From positions 1,426,001 through 1,490,000 of the forward strand of contig VICG01000009.1 of the NCBI GenBank assembly GCA_008692225.1: DNA of 64,000 nucleotides, read 5' to 3'. Under the pieces are notes generated by a model. It saw only the letters and a program-made list of their open reading frames with translations. It did no database searches and was not told the origin of the DNA. Position numbers and translations under genes: made by a program. This DNA is from Monilinia fructicola. Its lineage: Eukaryota > Ascomycota > Leotiomycetes > Helotiales > Sclerotiniaceae. Of the stretch, positions 1 through 11,530 are shown in pieces. Positions within the stretch are counted from its first letter, which is position 1, and the number at the start of each line of letters is the position of its first letter.

Positions 1-3000
1 ATTTTGGGTGTCAGATAGCCGCCCATGGACATGGCAGTTCTCTTTAGAACAGGCATCCACTCAAAAGAAGAGCAGTAAGTCGAGGACTCGACCTCATGAT
101 CCGGCGTGGGATAACTCCGATACAATTACCTCTCAGGCTTATCCAGGGGAGCAGAAGGTCCAGAATCTGAATCAAGAAAAGGAACCAATACCAACAGAGG
201 GGTTCAATGACGATGATGAAAAAATCTGTCAATGGTACCTAAGTCACTTGCCAAATTTTAAGGAGAGCCTAGATCATACTTCAATGCTACTAAGCGAGAA
301 TTTCAACAAAGTTATAAACCCAAGCAGTAAAGTTCCAGAGGACAAGAAAACAGCTAGGGCAAGAATATTTCACTTAGCCGTCCGCCTTGGAGAGACGTCG
401 GTTTTGGAGAAGAGGCAGGCTAGCGGTGAAAGTTTGACTGCCGAACAGACAATGAAGATAGCAAAGAAAGGATCGAAAGAGGCGGAATTTGAAACACTTA
501 TGAATGCTTACCACGATTCATCAAAATCTCCACAGATTCCCATCACCAGGGAGAAGGGTAAAGGTAAAGACGAGAGCAGTCTGCCTTTAGAAACCCAAGA
601 GTATTTTAACCAAGCTGTAGATGCAGATGATCCTTCACTGAATCCTGTACAATACGCACCACTTCCAGGAACATTTCAACCTCCAAGAACAATGCTCCCT
701 CCAGGAATGATGCGTCATCCAGGATTGATGCCTCCTTCAGGTATAATGCAACATCCAGAACTGTCTCAAGATCTTCAGGCCCACCACAATTCTTCTGGTA
801 ACTTGATAGCTAGGAGCCAGTTTGGGGCGAATCTTACCTCTGTACAGGATCACAGGAATCCGAATTCGGAGTTTGTAGCACCGCACGCATCTCAGAATTC
901 ATCCGACGAACTCGCTACAAGATATGCTCCACAGAAAACCAGGCGTCGCTCCAGAAAATCCAAAACAAGTATAATTTCTCAAAGTGCAACTACTTCCAAG
1001 TCCCAAGAGTCAAAGCCATTGAAAGATAGTCAAGTCAAAAGCCAAGATGGTTTCACGACTAGAAATGAAATACAGTCTTCCCTTATCACAAAAGATGAGG
1101 CGGTGTCATACCCAGGCTACTCCCAAAATTCTTCCCAAAGTGCAACTGCATCATTAAAGCCAAAGGAGTTAAAAAAGGCTGGTGCTGAGAGTCAGGATGA
1201 ATTCCCCGCATTGGATAGAACGAAAAGGCCTCCTTTTCCACCTATCCAATATGACCCATCTTCAAGCTACGCTCGTAAAGCTTCCCAAATTGATATAACC
1301 AAACAAGATAACTCGAAGCGTTATCTTGTTGTCTCCAAATCCTCGATGTCTACCACTTCGAAAATTGCATCCATTGAGCCAAAAGTGCAACATCCAAAGG
1401 CGTCCAAATCTAGACTAAGCGAACTCTCCTCGCACGAAAACGCTGGACCACATGCGATACTACAGAGGAAAAGTTCTCTGCCTATTTCGGACCATGAATC
1501 GCGGTCTTCACTAAGACCGCGACTAAGAAACTCTGGTCCGTACAACCCTGAATCATATGTGATGCCACAGGAACTAAATTCTCTAGGCACTGTAGACGAG
1601 GAATCCCAAGCCCCAGATCAAACAGTTCCTAAGACAACTAACCCTAATTCAAAGGGCAAGGGTCCGGGATATATGGGCGCTTTTACCTATGAAGGGCCAA
1701 GTAGTGGAGAATATTTTGCACCGCAGACTTCAGGTTACGGCTTGTACATCCCTGTCCCAAATATCCAGCCCGAAAGAGTAAGACCCCCACCCCCACCGTC
1801 TGCTGTCGTTCAACAAAATCAAAGTAGAACACCCCTACCCAAATGGCGCCCGCTAGATTCAACTGGACGGTGCTCTTCTTTGCCGCCAGATCCTGACTTG
1901 GAAGCTGCGGATGGTACCCATGATACACAGAATTTAACGCCTTCGGGATCCTTCAGTTTGCAGCAAAAAGAACCCAGAACGATGAGACGACCCGAAAAAC
2001 AACATTCTTTATCTTCCTCTGAACTAGGCGGACCAGATCACCTGGCAGGACAGTTCTCCGCAGGCAAGATACAACCTCTATCACCCTATCCCTCCAGAAA
2101 CCAGCAAGTCTCAGTGGAAGGGAATTCTGGAACACTGTCATCGAGCTCAGTTTCCAAGACTGACGATATAAAAGAGGATATCCAAAGTCCCACTAGCAAA
2201 CGAACCAATCTATTGCTGCCAGCGCAATCTAATACGGCTTCATCTCACTCATCACAGCTCAGATCGCCCGACGCCTTCGAGCTTGATTATTCCTCAGATA
2301 GTGGTGATGATACATTAGAAGCTGAGCCTGGAGGTTATCAAGCAATACAAAGTAGGACTTCGACTAATAATTGGGTAGAGGCTGGTTTGGGCGATGATGC
2401 GGTAACGGAACAGCATATTGGAGAACATAGTTTTCATCATGAAGCAAGAGAAGAAGGAGAACCAATCAACCCAGAAGAATCCAGCAGAGCAGAACATCAG
2501 ACACATTACGGGCCTGAGAGCTTTCCAAACCAAGGTACTGGGGGTGGAATAACGGGTGAAATTTCTGGAAATGATGCAAATAGCCAAACTCATGAGTCGA
2601 GTTATACCGTGGGAACTGGAACGCGGCAGAGCTTTAGTTTCGAAGAAGGAGTAAGAAGTATGCTGTTAGGATCGCGTCGAAGCTCAACGCTGGCTTCAAC
2701 TCCTCCTGCACGGAACGATAGAGACGTTGATCCGCTGGATAGCCCTATTTTTTTCCGTACAGGTAGCTGGAAGTGTCCATCTAGCGCATGTGGTAGGTAT
2801 AACCTTGCCCTTCATATCACATGCGTTCACTGTCAGACGGATTATTCTGGCGCCACTATTGTTGTCGTGCTTGTTGGGGATTGGCTGTGTAGGCACGCCG
2901 GCTGTAGCTACCACAATTTCGGCAAGGATCTCCGCTGCGCTCGATGTCGTTCACCTCGTACCTGGGCCGCTGCGACGGCCGCTCTAACCCAGAGTTGGAG

Positions 3001-3331
3001 CTGTGGGAGCTGTCGCCGCTACAATAATGCCCGCGTCACCAACTGCGTGGGATGTGGCACCAGCTGCATCAGCGCAGTTGCTACTTGCGGCTCTGTGGGT
3101 GACTGGAAGTGCACATCCATAGGCTGTAGCTCGTATAACTTCGTCCAGAATAAGAGGTGTCTGGCATGCGGCGCGTACCGCGTCATCGGGGGTGTCATTG
3201 AGAACACGGGGAATACTTCTCTGTACCCAAATGCAACGATCCAAACTACCGTTAGCCAGTATCAGCTGGTGCAGCATATGAGTCCAGTTCAGTATCAAAC
3301 GTTTGCATGGTTCAATCCTAATCAACAATAA
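1..3331 (+). CDS. RanBP2-type zinc-finger protein, 5' end outside window
   Basis: The reading frame is open from the first bases of the window to a TAA at 3331, about 1,107 residues. The frame has no stop upstream and its first visible codon at 8 is GTG, so the start (or an exon joint) lies before the window. Most of the protein is Ser/Pro/Gln-rich and looks disordered. The last 190 residues hold four RanBP2-type zinc fingers (W-x-C-x2-4-C-x3-N-x6-C-x2-C) at roughly residues 919-945, 957-983, 995-1017 and 1031-1055; the third has the short C-x2-C form. Such fingers bind single-stranded RNA, ubiquitin or Ran in known proteins, so an RNA- or ubiquitin-binding role is possible but not shown. A short conserved-looking segment with acidic and helical character lies near residues 68-165. 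I do not recognise a named orthologue. Confidence 0.85.
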   Translation, partial: FWVSDSRPWTWQFSLEQASTQKKSSKSRTRPHDPAWDNSDTITSQAYPGEQKVQNLNQEKEPIPTEGFNDDDEKICQWYLSHLPNFKESLDHTSMLLSENFNKVINPSSKVPEDKKTARARIFHLAVRLGETSVLEKRQASGESLTAEQTMKIAKKGSKEAEFETLMNAYHDSSKSPQIPITREKGKGKDESSLPLETQEYFNQAVDADDPSLNPVQYAPLPGTFQPPRTMLPPGMMRHPGLMPPSGIMQHPELSQDLQAHHNSSGNLIARSQFGANLTSVQDHRNPNSEFVAPHASQNSSDELATRYAPQKTRRRSRKSKTSIISQSATTSKSQESKPLKDSQVKSQDGFTTRNEIQSSLITKDEAVSYPGYSQNSSQSATASLKPKELKKAGAESQDEFPALDRTKRPPFPPIQYDPSSSYARKASQIDITKQDNSKRYLVVSKSSMSTTSKIASIEPKVQHPKASKSRLSELSSHENAGPHAILQRKSSLPISDHESRSSLRPRLRNSGPYNPESYVMPQELNSLGTVDEESQAPDQTVPKTTNPNSKGKGPGYMGAFTYEGPSSGEYFAPQTSGYGLYIPVPNIQPERVRPPPPPSAVVQQNQSRTPLPKWRPLDSTGRCSSLPPDPDLEAADGTHDTQNLTPSGSFSLQQKEPRTMRRPEKQHSLSSSELGGPDHLAGQFSAGKIQPLSPYPSRNQQVSVEGNSGTLSSSSVSKTDDIKEDIQSPTSKRTNLLLPAQSNTASSHSSQLRSPDAFELDYSSDSGDDTLEAEPGGYQAIQSRTSTNNWVEAGLGDDAVTEQHIGEHSFHHEAREEGEPINPEESSRAEHQTHYGPESFPNQGTGGGITGEISGNDANSQTHESSYTVGTGTRQSFSFEEGVRSMLLGSRRSSTLASTPPARNDRDVDPLDSPIFFRTGSWKCPSSACGRYNLALHITCVHCQTDYSGATIVVVLVGDWLCRHAGCSYHNFGKDLRCARCRSPRTWAAATAALTQSWSCGSCRRYNNARVTNCVGCGTSCISAVATCGSVGDWKCTSIGCSSYNFVQNKRCLACGAYRVIGGVIENTGNTSLYPNATIQTTVSQYQLVQHMSPVQYQTFAWFNPNQQ

Positions 3332-5151
3332 CGACAGCTACAAAAGTCCTAGAATCCCAACCCACCATCCTCTTAACCACAGTACTTTGACGCGATACCC
3401 ATGCTGGCTGCATATGATAGACGCAGAGGTTAGCACCGAGAAGCACTTGAACGCCACGAGCGACAACTTGTCCGCCGTCACCAAAAAAACTCCAAAATCG
3501 CCAACAGAAAGGCAACATCACGCGTGTAAAGCATCCGAAAGATAAATCTCGAGGATACCCCCATCCACAGGACCCATCTCAGGACTAGGCATCAGCCAAC
3601 AGCCGAGATACTGGACGATGGAAGCCGACGAAAGTAGCGAGAATAGGAGTGGACGTCTGGCTTCTGTGCCTGGATCAGCGGATGCGGGTGAGGATGCGGT
3701 TGTAGCTTTGGGTCGTTGTGTGCCTGGATGGTTCTTCTATCGTGGTGATGATGGTAATGGTCGTGGTAATGGCAGTGAGCGAACAACGGATATCTGGTGT
3801 CTCGCATAGCGAATATCTTGTTCTTGCATAGCGCGTAGAGCATAGATCAGCGAATACAATAGCGAATAATTAGCGAATAGCGTTCCACCCCCTCCCCCGT
3901 CCCCCGTCCCACCTCCCTCCCTAGTGTATGACAGAGCACCCACGGCGTAAAGAAGATTGCTAGATGATAGATAGTTGGTCCTATGCATCTTGCTCGATGG
4001 AAAGGGTGTGCTGGGATTATCTGCTGATTTGTCTTGTCTGGTATCCGCTACAAATCTCCCCTTTTGGTTGGAACTCTGTTGGAACTTTCTTCATCCCATG
4101 CCATTCCCTCTTTGTGTTGTTTGAGAACACAAGTATGTGAGGATCCATGGATGGATTATGATGGCTATGTGCGTGTATTTGATATTCAGCTTGGGTAGGT
4201 GAGTGGATCGATCTACTCGAGTACTGTAACCCAATTGCCAGATATCATATATTGCAGGTGGTGTTCACCATGTACACACACATACAGCGGTACTTATATT
4301 CCCAAGTCCCATTTATTCAGGTTCCTTTCATTTTTCGATTCATATTTTTTTTTTCATATTTTTATCTTGGTTCTTGATTGTTATTTCCCTTCCTTCCCGA
4401 GGTCATCATTATCCACCCCATCTACTTGCTCCGTGATGTCACTAGCAAATGGCTAAAGTTGTGCATTCTCACCACTAATTCATGCAACCTTTCCCTACCT
4501 ACATATTCCTCATTCATACCATCCATTTTAAGCCAATGCAACACACCAGAATATCCTGTTGTCCGTTTTTCATCGTTCCTTCCACCCCTTCCATTTCATC
4601 AACCACATCAACGCTAAATTTAACCGGTAGGCCCACCACACATTTTCCCATTACCAGCCCACCGTCCGTCCATCCATCCATCCATCGTCATTCAACCATC
4701 AGAACATGCTATGCATTATAAACTCAAAGAAAGGATATGAAAACGAAAACTAGGCAACGTGGCAAGGCCATTTTGAACTTGCAGGGAATGAAATTCTTGC
4801 AATGCCAAATATGCCAGACAAAATAGTACATCATAATTGCGTAAATTCTGTGGCCCATAAAAAAAAGTGCACCCAATCCATCCTCAAATTTTTGAAAAAG
4901 AAAAGCATGTGATACCGCAAAAAGCATGAGCCAATAATCAAGTTGCTGAACTTTTGCTGTACTAAAAACATGAATGTGGAAGAAGGGCTCGAGGAGTTTT
5001 CGTGATCAAGTAGAGTACAAGGAAGAAGGGTCTTGGGTCTCGTAGTCCAAGGTGACTGGATATGGTACATCGTCGAAGGTTTCATGCTTTGGAGGTGGCA
5101 GGTGATAAATCCGACGTGTTGACAATTGATGTGGTCTGTCAAAATTTGCAT
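3332..5151. other. Intergenic region, convergent gene ends
   Basis: This stretch lies between the zinc-finger gene and the G3BP-like gene, which converge on it, so it should hold two 3' untranslated regions. Short frames on both strands overlap each other and show no family signal. A CCAT microsatellite sits near 4672-4690, and one copy of the palindrome TACTCGAGTA at 4214-4223. I see no gene. Confidence 0.6.
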
Positions 5152-6903
5152 TTAAGCAGCTTGACTGGCACCGCGGCCTCCTCTTGGTCCATTGGCACCT
5201 CCACGTCCACGGTTTGCTCCAAAGTTGCCTCTGGGTTGGTTGCCAGGACGGCCTTGTTCAAATCCACCACGGCCACGTTGGTTGATTCCACCACGTCCAC
5301 CACTGGAGTAGCTGTTTCCACCATATGCAGTAGACTTTGGTCGACGGGGCTCCACATAAATGGTTTCTTCGCCGATCTTGTGAGGATTGGCCTGAACTGC
5401 TGCTTGGTATCCGGAGGCATTGGCGTATTCGACAAAAGCACAGTTCTGAAAGCCAATTAGTCATAATCATGGAACAATGGATATCAAGTGGCATACCTTA
5501 GCACGGTTGATATCAAAGTAAACCAACTCGCCGAAAGAGGTCAAAACTGAGCGCAATTCTTCATCTTTAACCGAAGTGTTAACGTTACGGACATATCCCA
5601 AAGTTCCTTTGTCCTCGGCTGGTTGTTGAGAGATAGATTGAGGTCTGTTTTGTCGCTTAGCATCACCTCCAGCAGTTTGCCATCCGGCAGAACCTGTTGG
5701 TGAATTATCCTTCTTCTCAGCTGCAGGAGTAGCAGCGGTGGTTGCTGGAGTAGTTGGTTGCTTGGCTGGTTGAGCGGCAGGGGCAGCAGGCTTTGATGCA
5801 GCTGGAGCGGCGGCCTTGGGTTGCACAACTGGAACGGCGGGTTTTGGTGCTGAGCCAGCTGAAGCTGCGATACGGGCTGCCCAACTCAAAGGCTTGGCTG
5901 GAGTAGCTGGTTGAACTGGAGCAGGCTTGACAACAGAAGGTTGTCTAGAAAGCTCTGGTGTTGGAACAGGGTCCTTTGGCTTCTCTGGCTCCTTGATTTC
6001 CTCATCGACAGCCTTCTCAATTTCTGCTGGTGTAGGAGCTTGCTCCTCAACCTTTGGTTCTTCTGGCTTCTCCTCGGCCACTTCAGTAGCAGGCGCAGCC
6101 GAGTCTCCATTCGTGGTAGGTTCGGCATTGGCTGGCTCGGCCTCAATGGTCTCTTCCAACTTCTTGTCAACTACATCGGCGTCCAAGGTAGCTGCTGGAG
6201 TTGTAGACTCCTCGGCAGCAGCTGGTGCAGCAGGCATTTCGACATCATCGACCAATGGAGCAGGTGTGGACTCCTCCTTGACCTCAGGAGCTTCACCTTG
6301 CTCTTCTTCACCCTCTTCATTAATGTATCTGAAAATATCGTTGAGGACGAAGTATCCGGTTGGTTGTTGAGCCAAAACAAAGGTTTGAACGAATTTCTTG
6401 GGTTCGGCAGACTTGTTGGATGTTTCGCCGATTACTTGAATGACGATGTTGTCGAAAGAAGATTGTGAATCGACGTTGGTGACACGAACTTTGCAGTCTT
6501 GGAAGTCGAGTTCGCGGATGCGGTCTTGAATATTCTGCGAAAATTAGTCACAGTTGCAAATGAGAAGGCGCAAAACTTACAGCTCGGCTGACAGACACTG
6601 GAGATGAAGCTCCCTCAAGACCAGAAACGAACTGGGATTTCTTTCCGTAGAAGAGCTGAACAATGTTAGCGCAAAATCATCTCCAAGAGTACGACCCATG
6701 AAACTTACGTGGAGCTTTTCTGGTGACTTGCTCAAAGTAGTGTAATACTGCTCAACAAAGTACCATCCAACTTCATCCTTGGAGAGGTCGCCACCTGAAG
6801 CGCCTCCATTTGAAGAACTGGTGGCACCTGAAGTAGCTGGGTACTGTTCGGTGGTGGTTGACTTGTATTGGTCTTGTTGGTTGAAGCTACCATTGGTGGC
6901 CAT
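5152..6903 (-). CDS. NTF2 and RRM domain protein (G3BP/Nxt3/Bre5-like)
   Basis: Four exons: 6709-6903, 6581-6655, 5497-6534 and 5152-5445, with introns of 53, 46 and 51 bp that all have GT...AG ends and keep frame; the product is 533 residues. Residues about 45-166 form an NTF2-like domain ending in the typical G3BP stretch around NDIFRYINEE. A long Ala/Pro/Glu-rich linker follows. An RRM lies at about 400-471, with an RNP1-like CAFVEYA after the third intron. The C-terminal 55 residues carry RGG/RGRGG repeats. This order (NTF2, acidic/PA-rich linker, RRM, RGG) is that of G3BP and of fungal Bre5/Nxt3, which bind mRNA and act as cofactors of a Ubp3-type deubiquitinase and in stress granules. 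The family call is firm; the specific role is inferred. The start at 6903 gives the expected short leader before NTF2. Confidence 0.93.
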
Positions 6904-8101
6904 GATTCTGGAAAAGGTGGGGAAGGAAGACTTTTGTCGACCTTGCAAGAATTAGAAAATAGAGGGGTCTCGTAGAGAGGTCGTTAAGAAGATCAAGACA
7001 GCGGAAGTGAACTGTCGCAGATAGATAGATTGAAAGAGAGTTCAAAGTTTACTGAATAAGAAAGAAATAAGGTCCTGTCACGGAATTTGAAGGCGTTTTT
7101 TCTAAAACTTTGTTGGTATGTTTATTGGAAGATATCGAGAGGATTCGATGAATATGAAGAAGATGGAACAAGTTCGAAATTTGAAGATGAGTATGGTATT
7201 ACGAGAACGAGAAGTTTTGATCAAAAGAACAAGAAGTAGCTTTCTAAGGTGCAGGTCAGATCAAGTCAAGGTGTGCGATATTTTTTGGGTTTTGAGGCGT
7301 GGAAAGGTATCGAAAAAGAATTTTTTCCTAAGGTTGTCGATGGGTGGGAGAGGATGAAGCTGTTCAAATGTCCATCCATTATTTTAGAAATTCATAAGCG
7401 AACAGAGGAACGATGCATACGTTGGAGCCTGAGGCATCAGAGTCCGTGCACGATGATCGATGTGAGATGAGGTTGGTCTGGCAGAAGCTGGAATCCATAA
7501 TTAGATAATATTAATAGTACACGGGTAGGGAACGAATGGATGATGGATGTATGAGGGAGGAGGAGTGATCTTCACGAGTAATACACGCTGAAGATATACA
7601 TCAAGGAGAAAGAATCACAAGGAACACATCGTGTACCAAGGCTATCGTTGATTATTGATGATCTACAAGCTTACCTAGGTAAGTAGAACTGTGAGTGATG
7701 GATTATGATTATGAACTTGGGTCCACGGTGTAAAATCATGTGGATGTTTGTGATGGTGGTGAAAACTACTAGGTATTTACTCGAGTAGGTAGGTAGCAAA
7801 TCAAGAGTCTCATATAATCTTATACCTGGGGACCGATATTGGATATTGGATATAAAGTTAGATATGGACCACTGTCGGTTCAGATCACCAAGAAACATCT
7901 TTTTGATGTCATCCCACGAAGCTTATCATTAATTCTATTGTCCCAGGCCAATCCAGGCTTCCATGTACGAAGTACTGTAGCTCTCAGCTTAATGTTCAAG
8001 TGGGCCATTGGCACAGACTTCCATCTACCCCTCAATGTTGTAATGAGCCACAGCTGGAGGTCTCTAGTATTGACCTCGAGATTTTATGCCACCAAATATC
8101 C
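6904..8101. other. Promoter/5' UTR region of the G3BP-like gene
   Basis: This 1.2 kb lies upstream of the G3BP-like gene and downstream of the TPR-like gene (same strand). The first 200 bases are purine-rich on the + strand, as in many fungal 5' UTRs. It contains one TACCTAGGTA (7672-7681) and one TACTCGAGTA (7778-7787), only 97 bp apart. No supported coding exon. Confidence 0.5.
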
Positions 8102-9848
8102 TTATGCAATACCCATAGCAGATAAAGCTTCATATGAGATCAACCCATCATCAAGAGAATCTTCCAAAACGCCCCTCACGAGCCCGGCTTGTAATTTGAC
8201 AGCTTCCAAAAGTTTAACTTTCTCACCATACAAACTCATAGCCAGAGCTTCCTTGACTCCCGCTTCCTCCAATTCTTTCGTCAACCCCTCATTTCTCGCT
8301 AGGGTCCCCGCACCGCGGTAGAATTTCTCCGCATTTTTCGCCAACACGGTCCCATTCTTGAAAGCGATATCATAATTACTTGGCTGTTGACCCAGCTGAA
8401 ATCTCAAAAGCTCGACATCACCGCGCAAAATATGGATCTTGGGGAGATTGTCGGCAGAGGGAAGTTTGGAAGCTTTCGTCAGGTGATCGAGTGCCGCACT
8501 CAAGACTTTCCAGCGTGACGCTGATACGTCGGGGGACTGTGCCGCTTCGTAATTCAGACGAAGAGATGCATTGTATGAGATAAATGCTTCGGCTTTATCG
8601 CAAAGTCCTTCCGGGTGATCATCAAGGTCCAAAGATGAATAAGCATCATTCAAAACTCGTTCGTAGGTACCAAGATCAATTCTTTGGACTCGGAAATTGG
8701 CATCGGCGAGAGCGGCGATAAAGTTCGATTTGGCAAGACCAGCTTCTTGCTCCCGATCCATAGTGCCTTGAAGGTAGTTTTGTAGTTTTTGACTAATGAG
8801 TGGGGTTGAGTATTCTTCAATCCACGCCAATCCTCGGCCTGCATCTACGTTCACCAATCCACATAATGTGGCGAGAGTTTGTAACTGAGCTATTAGGGTA
8901 TCGAGCAAAGTATCAAGGGTTACTGGCTCAACGATAGTAGCCCATCGATCATCTTGTGGCGGTTGGGACGTAGCATCCGATAATGAAACTCCGCCCTCCT
9001 CAGGGTCTGGATCTGAATCTGATTTCGGCACGAAATCAGCTTGTGCTTGTGATTCAGTGTATTGGTACTCCTGTAATGCAAGACACCTCTGAAAAAGCTC
9101 AATGGCTTCCTCGAGTAGAGCTAGGTTATCATCATTGCCAATGTTTCTTGTTTCTGATGTGACCTCCGCAATACTAGTAAGAACTTGCGCAGTATTACTG
9201 ATGCTGTTAGCCGTGAAAGGCAAGTACTTGAAAGGGTTGGTGTTCATACAACAAAATATCGGCATTATCCTGTTTCAAGCCTAATGCATACCGACTCGCT
9301 TCCAAGGCCACAGTCAGATGGTCCAGAAGAGTCCCAGGCAATTGAGCTGCGAGCTTTGGATACTGTGTAAGCTCATATAGAACCCGGGCTCTGTAAAATG
9401 TAAGCCGAGATCCGTGCCAGGATTCTCAAAAGTTCTTACTTATTATAAGCAAGGTCGAAGGAACTTGGGAACTTTTTCAAGGCTTCCTCATAGTTATCGA
9501 CTGCTCTAATGAAGAACCTAGTAGACTATGATGATCCAAATTTTAGAACGACATAGGTACACATCCAGGTAGTTTGGTGGCTTACCTTTGCAGCATCACC
9601 ACCTCTCCACTTTTCACCAGCTTCCTCGAAATCGACTCCAGCTATGCAATATCTCAGCCTTAATCCTCACCATCAGTCTCACAAAGAAAATAATGACTTA
9701 CCGGCGAGATATTCATCAGCTGTTGCTGGGATCTGTATGTGTTACATTGCCTGCATATTGATCTGGTTTTGGAATATCTCTGAAGCCTTACCTGCGGTGG
9801 ATTCTTTGACTTCTTCTTGTTGTCTTTCAAAAATTGCTTCTTAACCAT
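8102..9848 (-). CDS. TPR-like conserved fungal protein
   Basis: Six exons: 9792-9848, 9702-9732, 9586-9641, 9440-9525, 9250-9390 and 8102-9197. All introns (52-61 bp or less) have GT...AG ends and the frame closes exactly, giving 488 residues. The start at 9848 yields a Lys-rich leader (MVKKQFLKDNKKKSK). Helical repeats follow: residues about 30-150 read as consecutive TPR-type helix pairs (for example NYEEALKKFPSSFDLAYN, then ASRYALGLKQDNADIL, then NTAQVLTSIAE). An acidic low-complexity loop interrupts the repeats near residue 185, and helices continue to the C-terminus. TPR folds hold protein complexes together; the basic leader would suit a nuclear or ribosome-associated partner, but that is a guess. 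I do not recognise the orthologue with confidence. A start inside exon 6 would lose the conserved-looking N-terminal repeats. Confidence 0.82.
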
Positions 9849-10980
9849 CTTGAAAGTTGATCGGGTATATTAAATGCTAAATATCACGAAACTAGATTGT
9901 AATTACTTGGTACTTATAGTACTTTTATATTCGTGATAACCTTGGATGTTTAGTCACGACTGGAATTGTTGGTTAGTCAGGAGTGGAAAATATTGATGAT
10001 TTTGTGGTGGGGGGGGACTAATTCTGATCTTTTTTTTCTACCTGCCTTTCCCTGGTGCATTCGAGCAGCTAATTAACCTGCTCCGTACTCTACATTACGA
10101 AGCTATGGTAGTACCTAGTAGGTGTTGACTGATCATGAATGATTCTATAAAAGTGCTTCTTAGGACAAACCACACAAACCACACAAACGATTCATTGGCC
10201 AGAGTATCCAATTGATAGATACCTAGTACCTACCTAGCATCTCCAGCTGTACTTGATTCATCATGTTGTATTCATCTTGTGCGTGCTTCCTCAATTGCAA
10301 GGTCACTTGTATTAGAACTACTGATTATCTAATTCACATCTCCTACTACTCGAGTAGTATAATCCACCAGTGATCTTACTATTATATCAGAGGAAGGAAA
10401 GCCGAAGATTAGGTAAGGTTAATGAGGAATACTTTATTGATTTTTCTACCCACGACGGTATGCTGCATACCCAGGTATATAATACAGGATGTAGGCCAGT
10501 AGAATGTAAATATTCGACAAGTCTAACCTGCAAGAACGAGAAATTGGAGAGGAGGAGGATTGAGAGAATCGGAATATCGGCGCTTGCGGGGATAAAAAGA
10601 AACACCATCTACCTCCCTATCGCTTCCGCTTACAAATCGCAATAAAATTATAATGTAGTTCTATGTATTTGGGAAGAGCGTCTCGTGATCAAACTAACAT
10701 GTGACCCTAATGCGTGACGAATCGTCACAAGAAACCGTGCATTGAACAGTAAGATCATTCCCAGACAAACTTTTAGCATCCATCAGTCACAATGCCAAAA
10801 GAGAGTACGTGTATTTTTAGCCCGCTAAAAAAATCCTATCAAACTCATACTTTTCACAGAAAAGCTGTCTAGCCGAGGATAATTTATCGGGAGCTTCTCA
10901 AACAACACCCGCCCGAAGAGTAGGAGTACATCTTCGCCATTTTTTTGACCGCCAACCGCCCACTTATTTGTCTAGTGGGA
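9849..10980. other. Intergenic region
   Basis: Upstream region of the TPR-like gene. A G-run lies near 10008-10016 and a TACTCGAGTA palindrome at 10347-10356. At 10792 an ATG in a good context is followed by a GTACGT donor and an intron-like stretch ending TTTCACAG, but the joined frame stops after 11 codons. No supported gene. Confidence 0.5.
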
Positions 10981-10984
10981 AGGT

Positions 10985-11530
10985 ATCCAACTATTTCTTC
11001 TGGCCTTGCATGTATTGGGCTATCCATTTCCAAAGTTTGCCGTCACACTAGCTCTACAAATTGGAGAATTTCTTCAGTTCAACACCGGAGAAATAGGCCA
11101 CGTTTACCCAAGTGAAGTTGGCAATATCAGCGATGCTATATTTCCCGCGTCCGGGCGCGACAAGATAATCCCTATCTGCTAGAAAGCCATCGAGGATGGC
11201 GTAAAGTCGTTACACTCGCTGACATAGTGTTGAGTGGAGCAAGATATACGCTCTTTGGCAAGATGGTAAAGATGATATGCTTGGCCTTGCATGGGACCTA
11301 AGCCAGCATGGTGATATGCTATCCATTGTTCGCAGCGGGAATAGTCATCGAAGCCAACAGGGAAGGAGAAGTGATGAGACAGATCGTTGGCGGGTAAGGT
11401 CGGCAAAGATCGTGGGTGATTCCCAAACCGCAAAATCAGAGCGGCCACGGTCGATAATAACAGTATACGACCGTTCGGATTGATGGCAGTGTACCAGGGT
11501 TTTTTTTTGTTTGCTTTGAAATATACTGAT
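10985..11530 (-). pseudogene. Glutathione S-transferase (Ure2/YfcG-like) pseudogene
   Basis: Read on the minus strand, pieces of one GST appear in different frames. The N-terminal thioredoxin-fold motif KKPWYTAINPNGR lies near 11465-11505. A stretch matching the motif around DFAVWES follows in another frame (about 11400-11450). Then come HHFSFPVG, CEQWIAYHHAGLGPMQGQA (about 11265-11375) and, past a stop, DRDYLVAPGRGKYSIADIAN and VNVAYFSGVELKKF (about 11070-11180). After an in-frame TAG and a short insertion, a WKWI block resumes near 11010-11035. At least three frame changes of both signs and several stops rule out a working gene, and the N-terminal half of the thioredoxin fold is missing or unreadable. 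Intact relatives use glutathione in detoxification or redox control. The family call is firm from these motifs. Confidence 0.85.

Noticed and set aside
3592..3988. Overlapping minus and plus frames with His and Gly runs
   Set aside because: Low-complexity intergenic DNA in several frames at once; no support for either strand.
5911..6468. + strand frames antisense to the G3BP-like gene
   Set aside because: Shadow of the Ala/Pro/Glu-rich linker; no family signal of their own.
10792..10900. ATG with intron signals that could start a small nuclear protein
   Set aside because: The spliced frame ends after 11 codons and no other joint extends it convincingly.
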